Below, one piece after another: positions 25,501 through 34,263 of a stretch of 64,000 nt of DNA. Made by a program: the position numbers and the translations under genes. Each line of letters starts with the position of its first letter. Positions within the stretch are counted from its first letter, which is position 1. Source of the DNA: JANWJE01 sp044326545 (GTDB lineage Bacteria > Chlamydiota > Chlamydiia > Chlamydiales > Parachlamydiaceae); NCBI GenBank assembly GCA_044326545.1, contig JBIRBM010000001.1, forward strand, positions 223,498-287,497, written 5' to 3'. The notes under the pieces are model-generated. The model saw nothing but the letters and a program-made list of their open reading frames with translations, did not search any database and was not told the DNA's origin.

Positions 25501-28500
25501 GAAGAAAAAAAAGAGGCTTTTGACAACTACAAGAGTAAAAATCAACCCAACTGGAATGAGGTAAAAGAGTGGATTCATCATTCCATTCGAGCTAAACTAG
25601 AAGTCAAAATGCTCTCTTTGGAAATTGAAAGCTTAGAAGAAGATTTAGATGCCCAATTAAGTGCATTTCGCGTTCTTTCTAAAGAATTGGTTGCCCTGAT
25701 AGGGTGGGATAAAAAAGAAAGTCTTGATCTTCCTCCTTCTTTACAAGGACACGTCTGGTCTTTAATTGAGTCGATCCAAGATAAGCAGGTGGCTCGGCTC
25801 TTGTTTAGGCAAGTCGCTCCTTTTTTTACCTGCATTCAGGACGTTGAAAAAAAACAAGCAAGATTGAAAAACCTGGTCGAAGACGATCCGTTTTTAGGAG
25901 AACTGATTCATGCTGTCTCAGAAGATCTGATTAGCCGGATCCCGGATTACGTCACAAGCTATAAACCGATTGCAAAAAATCTTTTAGAAGAGATGGGACT
26001 TGATCATCCAAGCGAAGGTGAAGTGGCTCGCATGGAGTCCGCTCTTTGTCGCACACTCATTGAATTAGGAAAAGATGGAGTCAAAGCGTCAATGCTAAAA
26101 CCCTTCCTTAAAGGGCTTGTCTCAGTTGAAGAAGAGGAGGAGTTGAGCGAATCGATTGCTAAATTAATTGAAGAGGGCAAAATGTGTGAAGAAGAGATTG
26201 CCGATCTCCTTGAGCCTTTTTCTAATGAATCGGAGGGTCAAGCTAAACACTTAGCCCGCGAAATCAATCAATTGATGCTCAACAGAGGAAAGGGAAGACT
26301 GACAGTTGATCATCTCATCAAAGCTTACAACAAGCAAGCGAGCCGTCAGCAGCAAAAACTTTTGCCTCGTCACCAGTCCCACGTTCGATCTAAATTAATG
26401 AAAAAAAGAATGGTAGAAAAAATTCAATCTGTTGTGATCACGCCAGAAGAAATTGCCGAGGCGCTCAATGCAGTGATTCCGGGAGCGACAGATCTCCATT
26501 TGCTTTTAGCACCCCAGCTTCAAGCTGTTCTTGTTGGAGAAGAGGCGCCTTTTAAAATGAATCGGGAGATGCTCCAAAAATTCTTGGAGGGGACACTTTT
26601 GACTCTATTGATCAATATGGCAGAACATCATCAAGGAGAGGTGGGGCAAACGACGCTCGAAGTGGCCACAGAAAAATTAAAAGATCTAGCAGATAAAGCA
26701 GTTCCCTTGCCGGGTCAGAATCCGGAAGAGAGAGCTCGGCAGATCATTGATGAAGTGGTGAAAGATCTGTTGAATTTAGACTCAAAAGAACAATTGAAGA
26801 TGATCCCCCTCTCTTTACAGCAGCTTGTTTACGACAAGATCAAAGAGCAAGCCTATCGCCAATTCACTCCTTTTATTCTTCCAATCATTGAAAGAAACGA
26901 GAATCGTCTTGTTTTAGCAGATCTTTCAGGCTCCGATTTTATGGGATCTTTGTGCCAAGCTTTATCAAAAGATCTCTTTAAATTGACACCGGCCGCATTG
27001 AATAGCTATCGAGCAATTGCCAAAGACATCTTAGAAGATTTGTCCGATGATTATACCGATTTACAGGCTGAAGAATTGGGCTCACAGATCGGTGCGCTTG
27101 TCAAGGAGAAAAATGTCAAACATCATTTGATTGTTCAAGCCTATGCTAAGGTGATGAAGAAGAAGATGAGTGAAGAGGAAAAAAACCAGATAAAAGAGAG
27201 ATTAAAAAAAGGGCAATTCAAGAATAAAATAAAGGCTATCCTGACCACACCTGAAGAAATTGCAGCTTCAATTGGACAGGCGATCCCTCACCTTAATGAA
27301 GAGCTGCAAAAAAAAATGAGCAAAGAAATCCAATCATTCATCCAAGGGGGATCTGATGCCTATTCCAACTCCTCTGATTTTATTGCAGCCTATCTTGAAG
27401 CTGTCTTGCTAAAAGTCTTTATTGGGATTGCACAAAAGAATCCAAAACAGGAAGATGCAACCTCTTCTGATTCTTCTAAGGATAGCGTCATTGTTCTAAC
27501 AGAGAAACTTTTGACAGTGATCCATCAAAAATATCAACAAGCGAGAACGGAGGATGATTTTTCAAAGTTGGCTCGAGAATTAAATGATGCTCTGATGAAA
27601 GATCTCTTAGGGATTGACTCTCCATCTGCTTTTAAAGGGCTTCCCGACTCCATCCAAAAAGCGGCTTATGATGCGGTTAAAGATCAAATCGCTGGAATTA
27701 TTCAACGTGTAGGGCAAAGCTTGAGGAGTATTGAAAGTGGAAACGACAAAGTGAAAAAAGTGAAAGAAGAGGTCAAAAAACTGGGGATCTCGCAAATTGC
27801 CAATCAAGCAACGCTCCATGTTCTTGTAGAGGACTTGGCTCATTTGGTTGTAGATTCCATTCCTCATACATTGGCAGAAAAAATTGGTGAAGCGCCTAAA
27901 GGAGTTGTCACCATTTCTAAAGGAATCGAGAATTATGTGGAAAATTTAGCCCGTGGGCAGCTCCAAATCGCAGATGTTTTGCTGGGATACACTGAGACAC
28001 GTCAACTTAAATCGATTTTAGGGGAGGGGTTAACCCATTTCGCCGATAAAGGCCATTTTCAAAAGGATAAGGAAGCAGTTGTTGATTTGCTCGCAAATCT
28101 CTTGCTTGAGCCTTTAGGCAAAGTCATCGAACGGGCGATCAATTTTGAAGAAGAGCATCAAAAGGAGTTCAACCAAGAGTTGATGACGAACTTTTTGCAG
28201 ATTGCGGCTGAGCATCTGAAGTGTCTCAATGATGCAAAAGAGTTGGCAGCGGCTAAAGGAGAAAAGAATTTTCAACACGAAGATTTTATTGAAGCTGCCG
28301 GATCGCAATTGCATTCTGCAATTCCAAAAAATGAAGTCAACTATCAAGAGAGTGTGAATGCCATTAAGGAAAAACTGTATCCTTCTTTGAGTTTGGATGA
28401 AATGGAGAGTTGGTTAGCAGTTCAGGGTGATTTGCGTGCGTTGATCGCTCAAACCTCAAAAGAAGAGATTGAGGGACGGCAAGTGATCGATCTGGATCAA

Positions 28501-29676
28501 TTTTGCGATCAATTTGCATCGATTCATTTAAAAGTGACGGATGGTCCTTTTACCGACGAGGACCGAAACACTCTGAAAAGCAGAGATAAAGATGGATTGA
28601 CTCTCAGGGATATTATCCGAAAGGAGAGTGAGGCTCCCGCTCATCAAAGATTAAGTACTGCATATGGACCGGCAACTCAAGTGATATTAAAGATGTTGTT
28701 TCCAAATGGAAAAAAAGAGTTGACCTTTGTCCCTGAAGAGTTAAGGGAAACTGTTTGGAATTTGCTTAAAACACAGTTGTTTCCTGTTCTGCTCCCCATG
28801 ATGACGGAGCTTGTGTTAGATCCTGCAATGATTCATACAATCATTTTAAACAGCCTAAATAATCTCAATGCCGGTTTGAGCGAAGAGATTAAACCTAATG
28901 GAGCTGCAGCGCCGGATCAGCAGCCGTTGGATCCATTAGATGAAGTGGCCGGTGAATTGATTTATCAAGCTTTAAGGGCGACAACGCTCCCATCATGGGT
29001 TAAAAATAGGCTGTATGATTCCAAAACAGGAGAGATCAATGAAGGAATCAAGAGATCTTTGGGGGGGACATTCAGAAGTCAGTTCAATGATACCTTTATC
29101 AAAGAAAAACTTCAAATCGCCTTGGAAAATGTCATAAAAAGAGGGGAAGATGAAAAACCCAACATTGCGTTTGATTCTCGAGATAAAACAATCAAACAAG
29201 AGGAACGGCGCAAAAATGCAGAGAAAATGGAAAAAGACTTGAAAAAAGCATTTCGGCAAACAATTGATGTCAGCCTCTCCTATTTTATCAGAAGTCAATG
29301 GGTTGCCTTTCAGTCAAGTTGTGATAAGCTCATTGAAAAAACATGTGGGAAAGCGGGAAGAGCCGTCAAGAGATGTTTAGACGCGGTTTGCCGCTTTATT
29401 TTTTTTAAGCTTGTTGGGACTGTCATCAACTGGTTCACTTATCCTCTTCGTGTTCTCTTCAAAGAAATCATTTATGAAAGGATTTTAAAATTAGATGAAA
29501 GCCGCAAGCAATTGATTGGTTTGCTAACAGCCGTTCCTCTTGATCAACCCGAGGCAGGTTTTAAACAGCATGGTGTTTATAATGAAGATTTGATCTTTAA
29601 AATAGCAGAGGCGCTGAATAAAACGGTGAGGGAATTTCTCGATGATGGAGCGTCAACTCTTTCGTCTGAGATTTAA
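22567..29676 (+). CDS. giant helical-repeat protein (2369 aa), unknown function
   Basis: I do not recognise a known family. The protein is almost wholly alpha-helical with diverged internal repeats of roughly 280-360 residues. A marker of the form LP-x-x-[IL]-Q-x3-[YW] recurs near residues 1055 (LPPSLQGHVW), 1413 (IPLSLQQLVY), 1692 (LPDSIQKAAY) and 2054 (VPEELRETVW). A second repeat marker, TPEEIA, is at about 1290 and 1558 (VITPEEIAEAL and LTTPEEIAASI). Residues ~820-1050 are coiled-coil-like. Near the C-terminus a hydrophobic stretch (about 2277-2305) could insert in a membrane. No signal peptide is seen. The next gene is a shorter paralogue. Size, repeats and context suggest a scaffold or effector; this is inference. 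Confidence 0.8.
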   Translation: MNSHFSPIYRSFGLKTPKLPGADEIGTGAKTPLISAQEKDNLSRKVSDSALSQLSIESNNPRSLGWPTGIFSWINLGIKQDLIPEDESDTFGWGWGDLDEEDIQEFNEKDELPLFEKGTIKTYQAAKKGWSQYLLGEVLEAGLDQLSPVIRTIASSYQHFDEEKVISSQKKEMLNQLDDPLYVEFYEVVEAALIPMIKENVLASLATKCGAVPALISSQHALIVKMSKVILARGFANLAKEVKANQDQISNFDDQPSLVSVICLLCEKSGQHINPKVMERIEKKYQKNEQKLAVLIDKLFPGVGDRVDDKASLECYIKEYIASSDVNRKKAIKHDLFPLLNLSMDSSGAICGYDDKQKIEIDTFFFHLEALHAKHQELDDLFKQVSHDILLCLFPHKLSDIKEISGLLTNLQIPGIMNKNVGDTLFDLIQDSVADLLRDSYLPLEHNHVRNEKWEMDLNDRIGAPDLKSVLKAPSALLTAFAKQYIQSDPTVIETVGDVIDRLLHPSPSEAEKNDLDQLAHHNLADWLVRTVQILMSAENPQLSGLSGFGQQMMNNLTLALMAKGAALVIPQDVQIKPERFIEEFSQRLIEKKNEMEGDVAISPEFWIHFMGDLPLPPILRELLIPILIKKGGSLKTQANAMNLEFEQVRVIHQEAFKKMQGYEGGEQFISITEQVSERIIEQVVGKNIELVTAFGLGETLEELLANYLPGVRVSDELKMWFKQNISSLGEVSEGEAPVAVSMLKDCLQAVLLKSIVNTIEKNFKNDGKDYAAQLLGNIHDVFSKAFDAFDDDQRAQLDAAIKIQDAIEEKSQQIERIKGDIPPKPDITDLKGKKKLEGLIEVNLRYVRATDDVERLTKKRDDVLDSLNQQVGHPFNLLPSQLDSIGEWVVRRKIETAQFKSKQDEIKNLEGEISRLNVRMAIVGPLSKLKQELKENECLLSLLQLPGEQFRLIVDALNIQSTLKQAARVQDTLSEELEEKKEAFDNYKSKNQPNWNEVKEWIHHSIRAKLEVKMLSLEIESLEEDLDAQLSAFRVLSKELVALIGWDKKESLDLPPSLQGHVWSLIESIQDKQVARLLFRQVAPFFTCIQDVEKKQARLKNLVEDDPFLGELIHAVSEDLISRIPDYVTSYKPIAKNLLEEMGLDHPSEGEVARMESALCRTLIELGKDGVKASMLKPFLKGLVSVEEEEELSESIAKLIEEGKMCEEEIADLLEPFSNESEGQAKHLAREINQLMLNRGKGRLTVDHLIKAYNKQASRQQQKLLPRHQSHVRSKLMKKRMVEKIQSVVITPEEIAEALNAVIPGATDLHLLLAPQLQAVLVGEEAPFKMNREMLQKFLEGTLLTLLINMAEHHQGEVGQTTLEVATEKLKDLADKAVPLPGQNPEERARQIIDEVVKDLLNLDSKEQLKMIPLSLQQLVYDKIKEQAYRQFTPFILPIIERNENRLVLADLSGSDFMGSLCQALSKDLFKLTPAALNSYRAIAKDILEDLSDDYTDLQAEELGSQIGALVKEKNVKHHLIVQAYAKVMKKKMSEEEKNQIKERLKKGQFKNKIKAILTTPEEIAASIGQAIPHLNEELQKKMSKEIQSFIQGGSDAYSNSSDFIAAYLEAVLLKVFIGIAQKNPKQEDATSSDSSKDSVIVLTEKLLTVIHQKYQQARTEDDFSKLARELNDALMKDLLGIDSPSAFKGLPDSIQKAAYDAVKDQIAGIIQRVGQSLRSIESGNDKVKKVKEEVKKLGISQIANQATLHVLVEDLAHLVVDSIPHTLAEKIGEAPKGVVTISKGIENYVENLARGQLQIADVLLGYTETRQLKSILGEGLTHFADKGHFQKDKEAVVDLLANLLLEPLGKVIERAINFEEEHQKEFNQELMTNFLQIAAEHLKCLNDAKELAAAKGEKNFQHEDFIEAAGSQLHSAIPKNEVNYQESVNAIKEKLYPSLSLDEMESWLAVQGDLRALIAQTSKEEIEGRQVIDLDQFCDQFASIHLKVTDGPFTDEDRNTLKSRDKDGLTLRDIIRKESEAPAHQRLSTAYGPATQVILKMLFPNGKKELTFVPEELRETVWNLLKTQLFPVLLPMMTELVLDPAMIHTIILNSLNNLNAGLSEEIKPNGAAAPDQQPLDPLDEVAGELIYQALRATTLPSWVKNRLYDSKTGEINEGIKRSLGGTFRSQFNDTFIKEKLQIALENVIKRGEDEKPNIAFDSRDKTIKQEERRKNAEKMEKDLKKAFRQTIDVSLSYFIRSQWVAFQSSCDKLIEKTCGKAGRAVKRCLDAVCRFIFFKLVGTVINWFTYPLRVLFKEIIYERILKLDESRKQLIGLLTAVPLDQPEAGFKQHGVYNEDLIFKIAEALNKTVREFLDDGASTLSSEI

Positions 29677-29728
29677 AAGATTAGCCCAAAAGAGAGGAAA
29701 TGGTTATAATTGGTCTGCCATTTTCTTA

Positions 29729-29777
29729 ACTCACCTTACGCACCGGGAGCATGATGTGGACGGTGCGCAAGGTGAGT
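29729..29777. terminator. imperfect 16-bp hairpin built from the GGTGCGTAAGGTGAG motif
   Basis: ACTCACCTTACGCACC (29729-29744) pairs with GGTGCGCAAGGTGAGT (29762-29777) with one mismatch and a 17-nt loop. It lies in the 153-nt gap between the two giant genes. There is no T-run after it, so it may be an RNA processing or attenuation structure or a mobile repeat as well as a terminator. Confidence 0.5.
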
Positions 29778-29829
29778 GCTTAATTCTTAAATTGGTAGGC
29801 CTTTTTCAAGGCAACCAAGGGTAATATTC

Positions 29830-32800
29830 ATGACCTTTCCTGTTTTAAATTCCATTTCCTCTTACTTTAATCAGACTAGGGAATCCGCTCTCTTTGCTGC
29901 GCCAGAAAACGTCCAGGTCTCTACTGCGATTTCAAGAAAAGTTGGAGGTCTTGCCGGGGATAGATGGAACCAACAGCAGTTGAGTCAAGATCGATATCGA
30001 GAAAAAATGGGGGGATATGCCCCTTTTTATTCTCTGGTGACGCTAGAGCAAGGGACAAAGCTTGCGCAGATATCATTTAAAGTGGCATATGAGGCCATAC
30101 GGTCTCTTGATGAGTTAGCCGATTTTACGGACCAAGGGGGAGTTAAAGATCCTTTGAAAAGCATTGAGAAGAGTCGGTGTCGATTAAGAAAACATGATTT
30201 GCCATTTGCCAATTGCATGGAATGTTTAGCTGATTTATTCGTTGAGGCGTATGTCAATCAATCGGATACGATAAAATCTTCCCTTGTTGATTCTGTCAGA
30301 GGTGACCAAGAGGAGACGGCTGCTCTTTTTCATCCTGTCAATAGTGCTAGACATCATCTCTCTTTTTTTGTTGATGTGTTGATGGGAAGCCATATCAATC
30401 TGATTGGGCAGACGTTAAAGGCCAATATCATGCATATTGCCGCCAATTTATTGGATGAGGCCGATTGCCCTGATAAGGCATTTGAAGACAAAGAGAAAAA
30501 CCCTTTTGGCCGTTTCCTTTTTGTCATCATCACGTGCATGGAAGTTTACCAAGAAGAATTACAAAACATCTCTTGCCTACCTGAGGAAGATCAGAAAGAG
30601 TGTTACTCCGCTGTTTTTGCCAATCTTTCTTCTGATTTCATGAGAAAATTATTTCCAAGAGGTGAAGAGGATTTACAGCTTTTTCATCCCACTCTTCCGT
30701 TTGTAAAATTAGCCAAAACATTTCTTTGGAAAAAAATAGAAGCGGCTCTTCCCCCTCTCATGGAGCGTCTCTATCAAGAGACAAGACCTCTTGCAGATGA
30801 AAAAGGGGGGTGGAAAAAGGCGTTGCACAGTAGGATTAAGGGAATTGAACCGGATCAATTGCTCAAGCTCCCTTCTTTCTTTTTTGACAGAGCGCTTGTA
30901 AAAGACAAAGGAAAAAATATCGAGGCCTTAGAGTCTATTTTCCGACATTTTTTCGATAAAAAAGGGTTTCCATCAGAAGATGTTGAAAATTTAAGTGTTT
31001 ATTTCGTCAAATTTATCCAAGCATGTCTTTTAACAAAAGAGCCGGGGTTGCAAAAAATTGGCGGTTTTGTTGAGCGTTATGCAATGGAGCGCATCCTCTT
31101 TCATGTCTCTCAATGTGACTTAGGCGAGGATAACCTCTCTTTTCCTGTTTATCACTTAAAAAAGGGGATAGAAGGAGGTTTTTTCAACATTCTTTTGAAA
31201 AAGATGGCAGGAAAAAATGTCACACCACAAGCGCAATCCGCTGCCATTGATTGCTTGTTGGCTCCTTTGGGATTGAATACTCAAGAGGCTTTTCCTTTGC
31301 CCCCATTAATAAAAGAGAAGATGTGGCAGGGGATTGATCACCGATTAAAAAACAAACTTCCGCGGGCAATTTTAGATCGCATGCCAAAATGGAGTGCCCT
31401 GAGAGCCAAGGAGGCAAATAAAAAAGATCTGGCTGATTGGATTGGCGATCCCTCCCTCTCTAAGATCAGCGACCATCTATCACGGTTGGGAGTTGAACAA
31501 CTTTTTGTTGTGATGCAGTCAATCCCGTCTTTTTCAAAAAAAATCAAAGGGTTACTTCCTTTTTTGGTTTTATCGGATGATCAAGAAAGTGCAATCGATG
31601 CACAATGGGAGATGCTCTGGAAGGAAGAGAAAATGGTTGAGCTTCTCAAAGAATTGACTCATGAATGTCTTGATGCTCTTTTGCTTCAAATGATAAGAGA
31701 TTGTCATAAACATTATCTTAGAGATGTTCATCATTTTCCCTTCTTGTCTCAAACGATCTTGCTCGGTGATTTTTTTTCCCTTGATGGCAAGGATAATGAG
31801 AGTGAAGAATTAGATGTGAGTTGTGAAGATCAAATGTCCCATTCATTTGCCCAATGGTTAATCAACGCATGCATCAAGAGCGTTTCATCTTTTAAGATCG
31901 AAGGGGATAACAGTCATGAAGAGGAAAATGTAGAAAAAGCGATCCATTTAAAAAATCGGATTCATCATGGAATCGATTTGGATCAAGTGAAAAAAGATCG
32001 GGCAGAGTTGACGCTTTTATGGCCGGAAATAGAAAAAAACTGGACATCGTTCGCGTTCCAATTATTGAACATATTGGGATATCAGAGCGCTGATGATCTC
32101 CCTTTGCCCAATCGACAGTTGCAACTTGCTCTGTGGAAACAGCTAAATCAGCAGTTAGCAAGAGTGCTTTTCGAGCAATTAAGCGATTTTCTCCTTCCGT
32201 TCTTGGGCAGAAAGGCAAGGGAAGCTCAGATAACAATCTATCCGCACGGTCACATGATGAGGCAAGGGTGTCAACTGCTTGCCAAAGAGATGGTGAATCA
32301 TTTACACGATCAGTTCGCCAATCAGTTAAATGATTTACCGACTGAAATCAAAACGGGCGAGGACGGCCTTGTCCTCATGTCTAAAGAAGCCGGTCAACAA
32401 GGAGTCAAGATTTTACAAGAGATGGTGGCCTCTAAATATCCCGTTTATCAGCCAATCTTGAGATTTCTTACTTCATATTTTGAAGGGATATTCATTAAAA
32501 TAGCCTCAGAGATAGGAAAGATTGGGGATAAAGAGTGTCAGGCGCTCTCTTCTCTTTTGCAAAAAACTCAGCAAGAATGCGTTGAGTGTGAAGATGAGCA
32601 TTTGGCAAGTTCTGAAGAGACATTGAAAAAAGAGGAGATTTTGGCTCGATTTATCGATGCACTCTTTGCAAAATGGGGGGTGGAATTGCCGCATGATCTT
32701 TTTGGAGTTCCTCTGTTTTTACAATCGAAAATCTTGAGGCAAGTTAAAGCACACATCGCGAAAGGAGCGTTAGCCCTTCATCAAGCGGAACATCGCATTC

Positions 32801-34263
32801 GATCTCATGTCATTCAACCAAATAAGGTAGCCCTCGATTTGCCAACCTCTAAGGTGCAAAAAGCAGCCCTTGGCTTGACCCGTTATGTGTTAGATAAGGT
32901 GATCCATAAATTAACCGATCCTCTAAAAGGACAAGATCATCTGATTTCCTCATGTTATGATCGAATCAGCTCCTCATTAAACAAAAAACAAAATGGGGAG
33001 ATCACACACCTTTTTCAAGAGATGCTTGTCAAAAAAATTCCAACCCCTTTTGTCCTGAAATTGTTTGACCTCTTGCATCATCAATCCGCTCATTCCTATA
33101 AGGAGCAATTATCAGATTGGTTGAATCCTTTGTTAACCGACACGATGATTCGGCATCTCACTCCGCTCTTGGATAGGGAAAAAGAAGAGCAAGCGCAATT
33201 TGAACAGGCTCTCGTTATCCGGACATTCTCCATATTGACGGCTCATTTGAAGGACCTCAATCACCCTTTCAACAAAAAAAAGGGAAGAGGAGATCAAATT
33301 CTAAGGCAAGAGGAGCGGAGAAAAAAATTTTACCAAGAGCAGACCAATCTGATCTTTGACCTTTTTTTCCCAAATGGGAACAAAGACATTTCAGATCTCT
33401 TGTCCGATTTCAAAATCAATGAAAAACAACGCGACAAAATATTCACTAGCGCTAAGGATTTCGTCGCTCAGCAGCTGCCCTTAGCGATAGAATCAGTTCT
33501 TAATCCAGAGACCGCAACCACCCTTTTGAAGACCCTTTTTGAAAAAATGATTCACACTTTTGATGAGCCTATTCATCTAAAAGAGCCCTCTCAAAATAAG
33601 GGACTCAGCCCACAGGAAAGAGCTGAAGAAAGAAGGTTGGATAGAAAAGTCGGGGCGTTTGTTGTTCAAGCAGCTAAACTCCTGGATCTTCCTGTTGAGC
33701 TTGTGGGGAAATTGCCCTGGTGGATGCCTGGAAAAAATCAGATAGAGCGGCTTGAAAAAGGGGTGTATGAGTCAATTGGAGGATCGATTCGGCAACGCTT
33801 TAACGGCGATTTTTTTGCAACGATTCTTCCAAATGTTCTTTCTGCTCTAGCAGAGCGCAAGCATGTGAGGATGACAAATCAAGAAATATCTGCTGATATT
33901 AAGGAAAGAGAATGTGAATTGAGGGAGCTTGAAAAAAAAGTGGCGCAAAGACTGCCCGTTTATGCACGACACTATTTAGCGGCTCGACTTGACCGAGCCA
34001 CCGATCTGTTCACACATCCGGTCATGGCGTTTTGCCGCACTGTGGTTGTTTCTATTTCCTCTTTTGTCTTTATCACGTTGTGTGGTTCTCTTTTTCGTTT
34101 TTTGAAGATCGACCGTTGGATTGCCGATTTTCTTTACAATGCGATTCATCATAGAAGTGAGAAATTACACTCTTTATTTTCGCAATTTGATTATCATGAA
34201 AATGTCATTTTTCGTGAAATTGAAGCGTTTGAAGAATGTTTAATAAAAAATGGAACGGAATAA
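29830..34263 (+). CDS. second giant helical-repeat protein (1477 aa), paralogue of the gene before it
   Basis: This 1477-aa protein shares the plan of its 2369-aa neighbour: helical modules with the same marker (PPLIKEKMW near 491, PNRQLQLALW near 757, PLFLQSKIL near 961), a segment IGGSIRQRFNGDFF (about 1316) matching LGGTFRSQFNDTFI in the neighbour, and a C-terminal hydrophobic stretch (about 1398-1425). It also has a Cys-rich patch near residue 135 (ANCMECLADLF). Function is unknown. It follows the first giant gene by 153 nt and overlaps mtaB by up to 14 nt. Duplication and divergence of one ancestral gene is the simplest reading. Confidence 0.78.
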   Translation: MTFPVLNSISSYFNQTRESALFAAPENVQVSTAISRKVGGLAGDRWNQQQLSQDRYREKMGGYAPFYSLVTLEQGTKLAQISFKVAYEAIRSLDELADFTDQGGVKDPLKSIEKSRCRLRKHDLPFANCMECLADLFVEAYVNQSDTIKSSLVDSVRGDQEETAALFHPVNSARHHLSFFVDVLMGSHINLIGQTLKANIMHIAANLLDEADCPDKAFEDKEKNPFGRFLFVIITCMEVYQEELQNISCLPEEDQKECYSAVFANLSSDFMRKLFPRGEEDLQLFHPTLPFVKLAKTFLWKKIEAALPPLMERLYQETRPLADEKGGWKKALHSRIKGIEPDQLLKLPSFFFDRALVKDKGKNIEALESIFRHFFDKKGFPSEDVENLSVYFVKFIQACLLTKEPGLQKIGGFVERYAMERILFHVSQCDLGEDNLSFPVYHLKKGIEGGFFNILLKKMAGKNVTPQAQSAAIDCLLAPLGLNTQEAFPLPPLIKEKMWQGIDHRLKNKLPRAILDRMPKWSALRAKEANKKDLADWIGDPSLSKISDHLSRLGVEQLFVVMQSIPSFSKKIKGLLPFLVLSDDQESAIDAQWEMLWKEEKMVELLKELTHECLDALLLQMIRDCHKHYLRDVHHFPFLSQTILLGDFFSLDGKDNESEELDVSCEDQMSHSFAQWLINACIKSVSSFKIEGDNSHEEENVEKAIHLKNRIHHGIDLDQVKKDRAELTLLWPEIEKNWTSFAFQLLNILGYQSADDLPLPNRQLQLALWKQLNQQLARVLFEQLSDFLLPFLGRKAREAQITIYPHGHMMRQGCQLLAKEMVNHLHDQFANQLNDLPTEIKTGEDGLVLMSKEAGQQGVKILQEMVASKYPVYQPILRFLTSYFEGIFIKIASEIGKIGDKECQALSSLLQKTQQECVECEDEHLASSEETLKKEEILARFIDALFAKWGVELPHDLFGVPLFLQSKILRQVKAHIAKGALALHQAEHRIRSHVIQPNKVALDLPTSKVQKAALGLTRYVLDKVIHKLTDPLKGQDHLISSCYDRISSSLNKKQNGEITHLFQEMLVKKIPTPFVLKLFDLLHHQSAHSYKEQLSDWLNPLLTDTMIRHLTPLLDREKEEQAQFEQALVIRTFSILTAHLKDLNHPFNKKKGRGDQILRQEERRKKFYQEQTNLIFDLFFPNGNKDISDLLSDFKINEKQRDKIFTSAKDFVAQQLPLAIESVLNPETATTLLKTLFEKMIHTFDEPIHLKEPSQNKGLSPQERAEERRLDRKVGAFVVQAAKLLDLPVELVGKLPWWMPGKNQIERLEKGVYESIGGSIRQRFNGDFFATILPNVLSALAERKHVRMTNQEISADIKERECELRELEKKVAQRLPVYARHYLAARLDRATDLFTHPVMAFCRTVVVSISSFVFITLCGSLFRFLKIDRWIADFLYNAIHHRSEKLHSLFSQFDYHENVIFREIEAFEECLIKNGTE

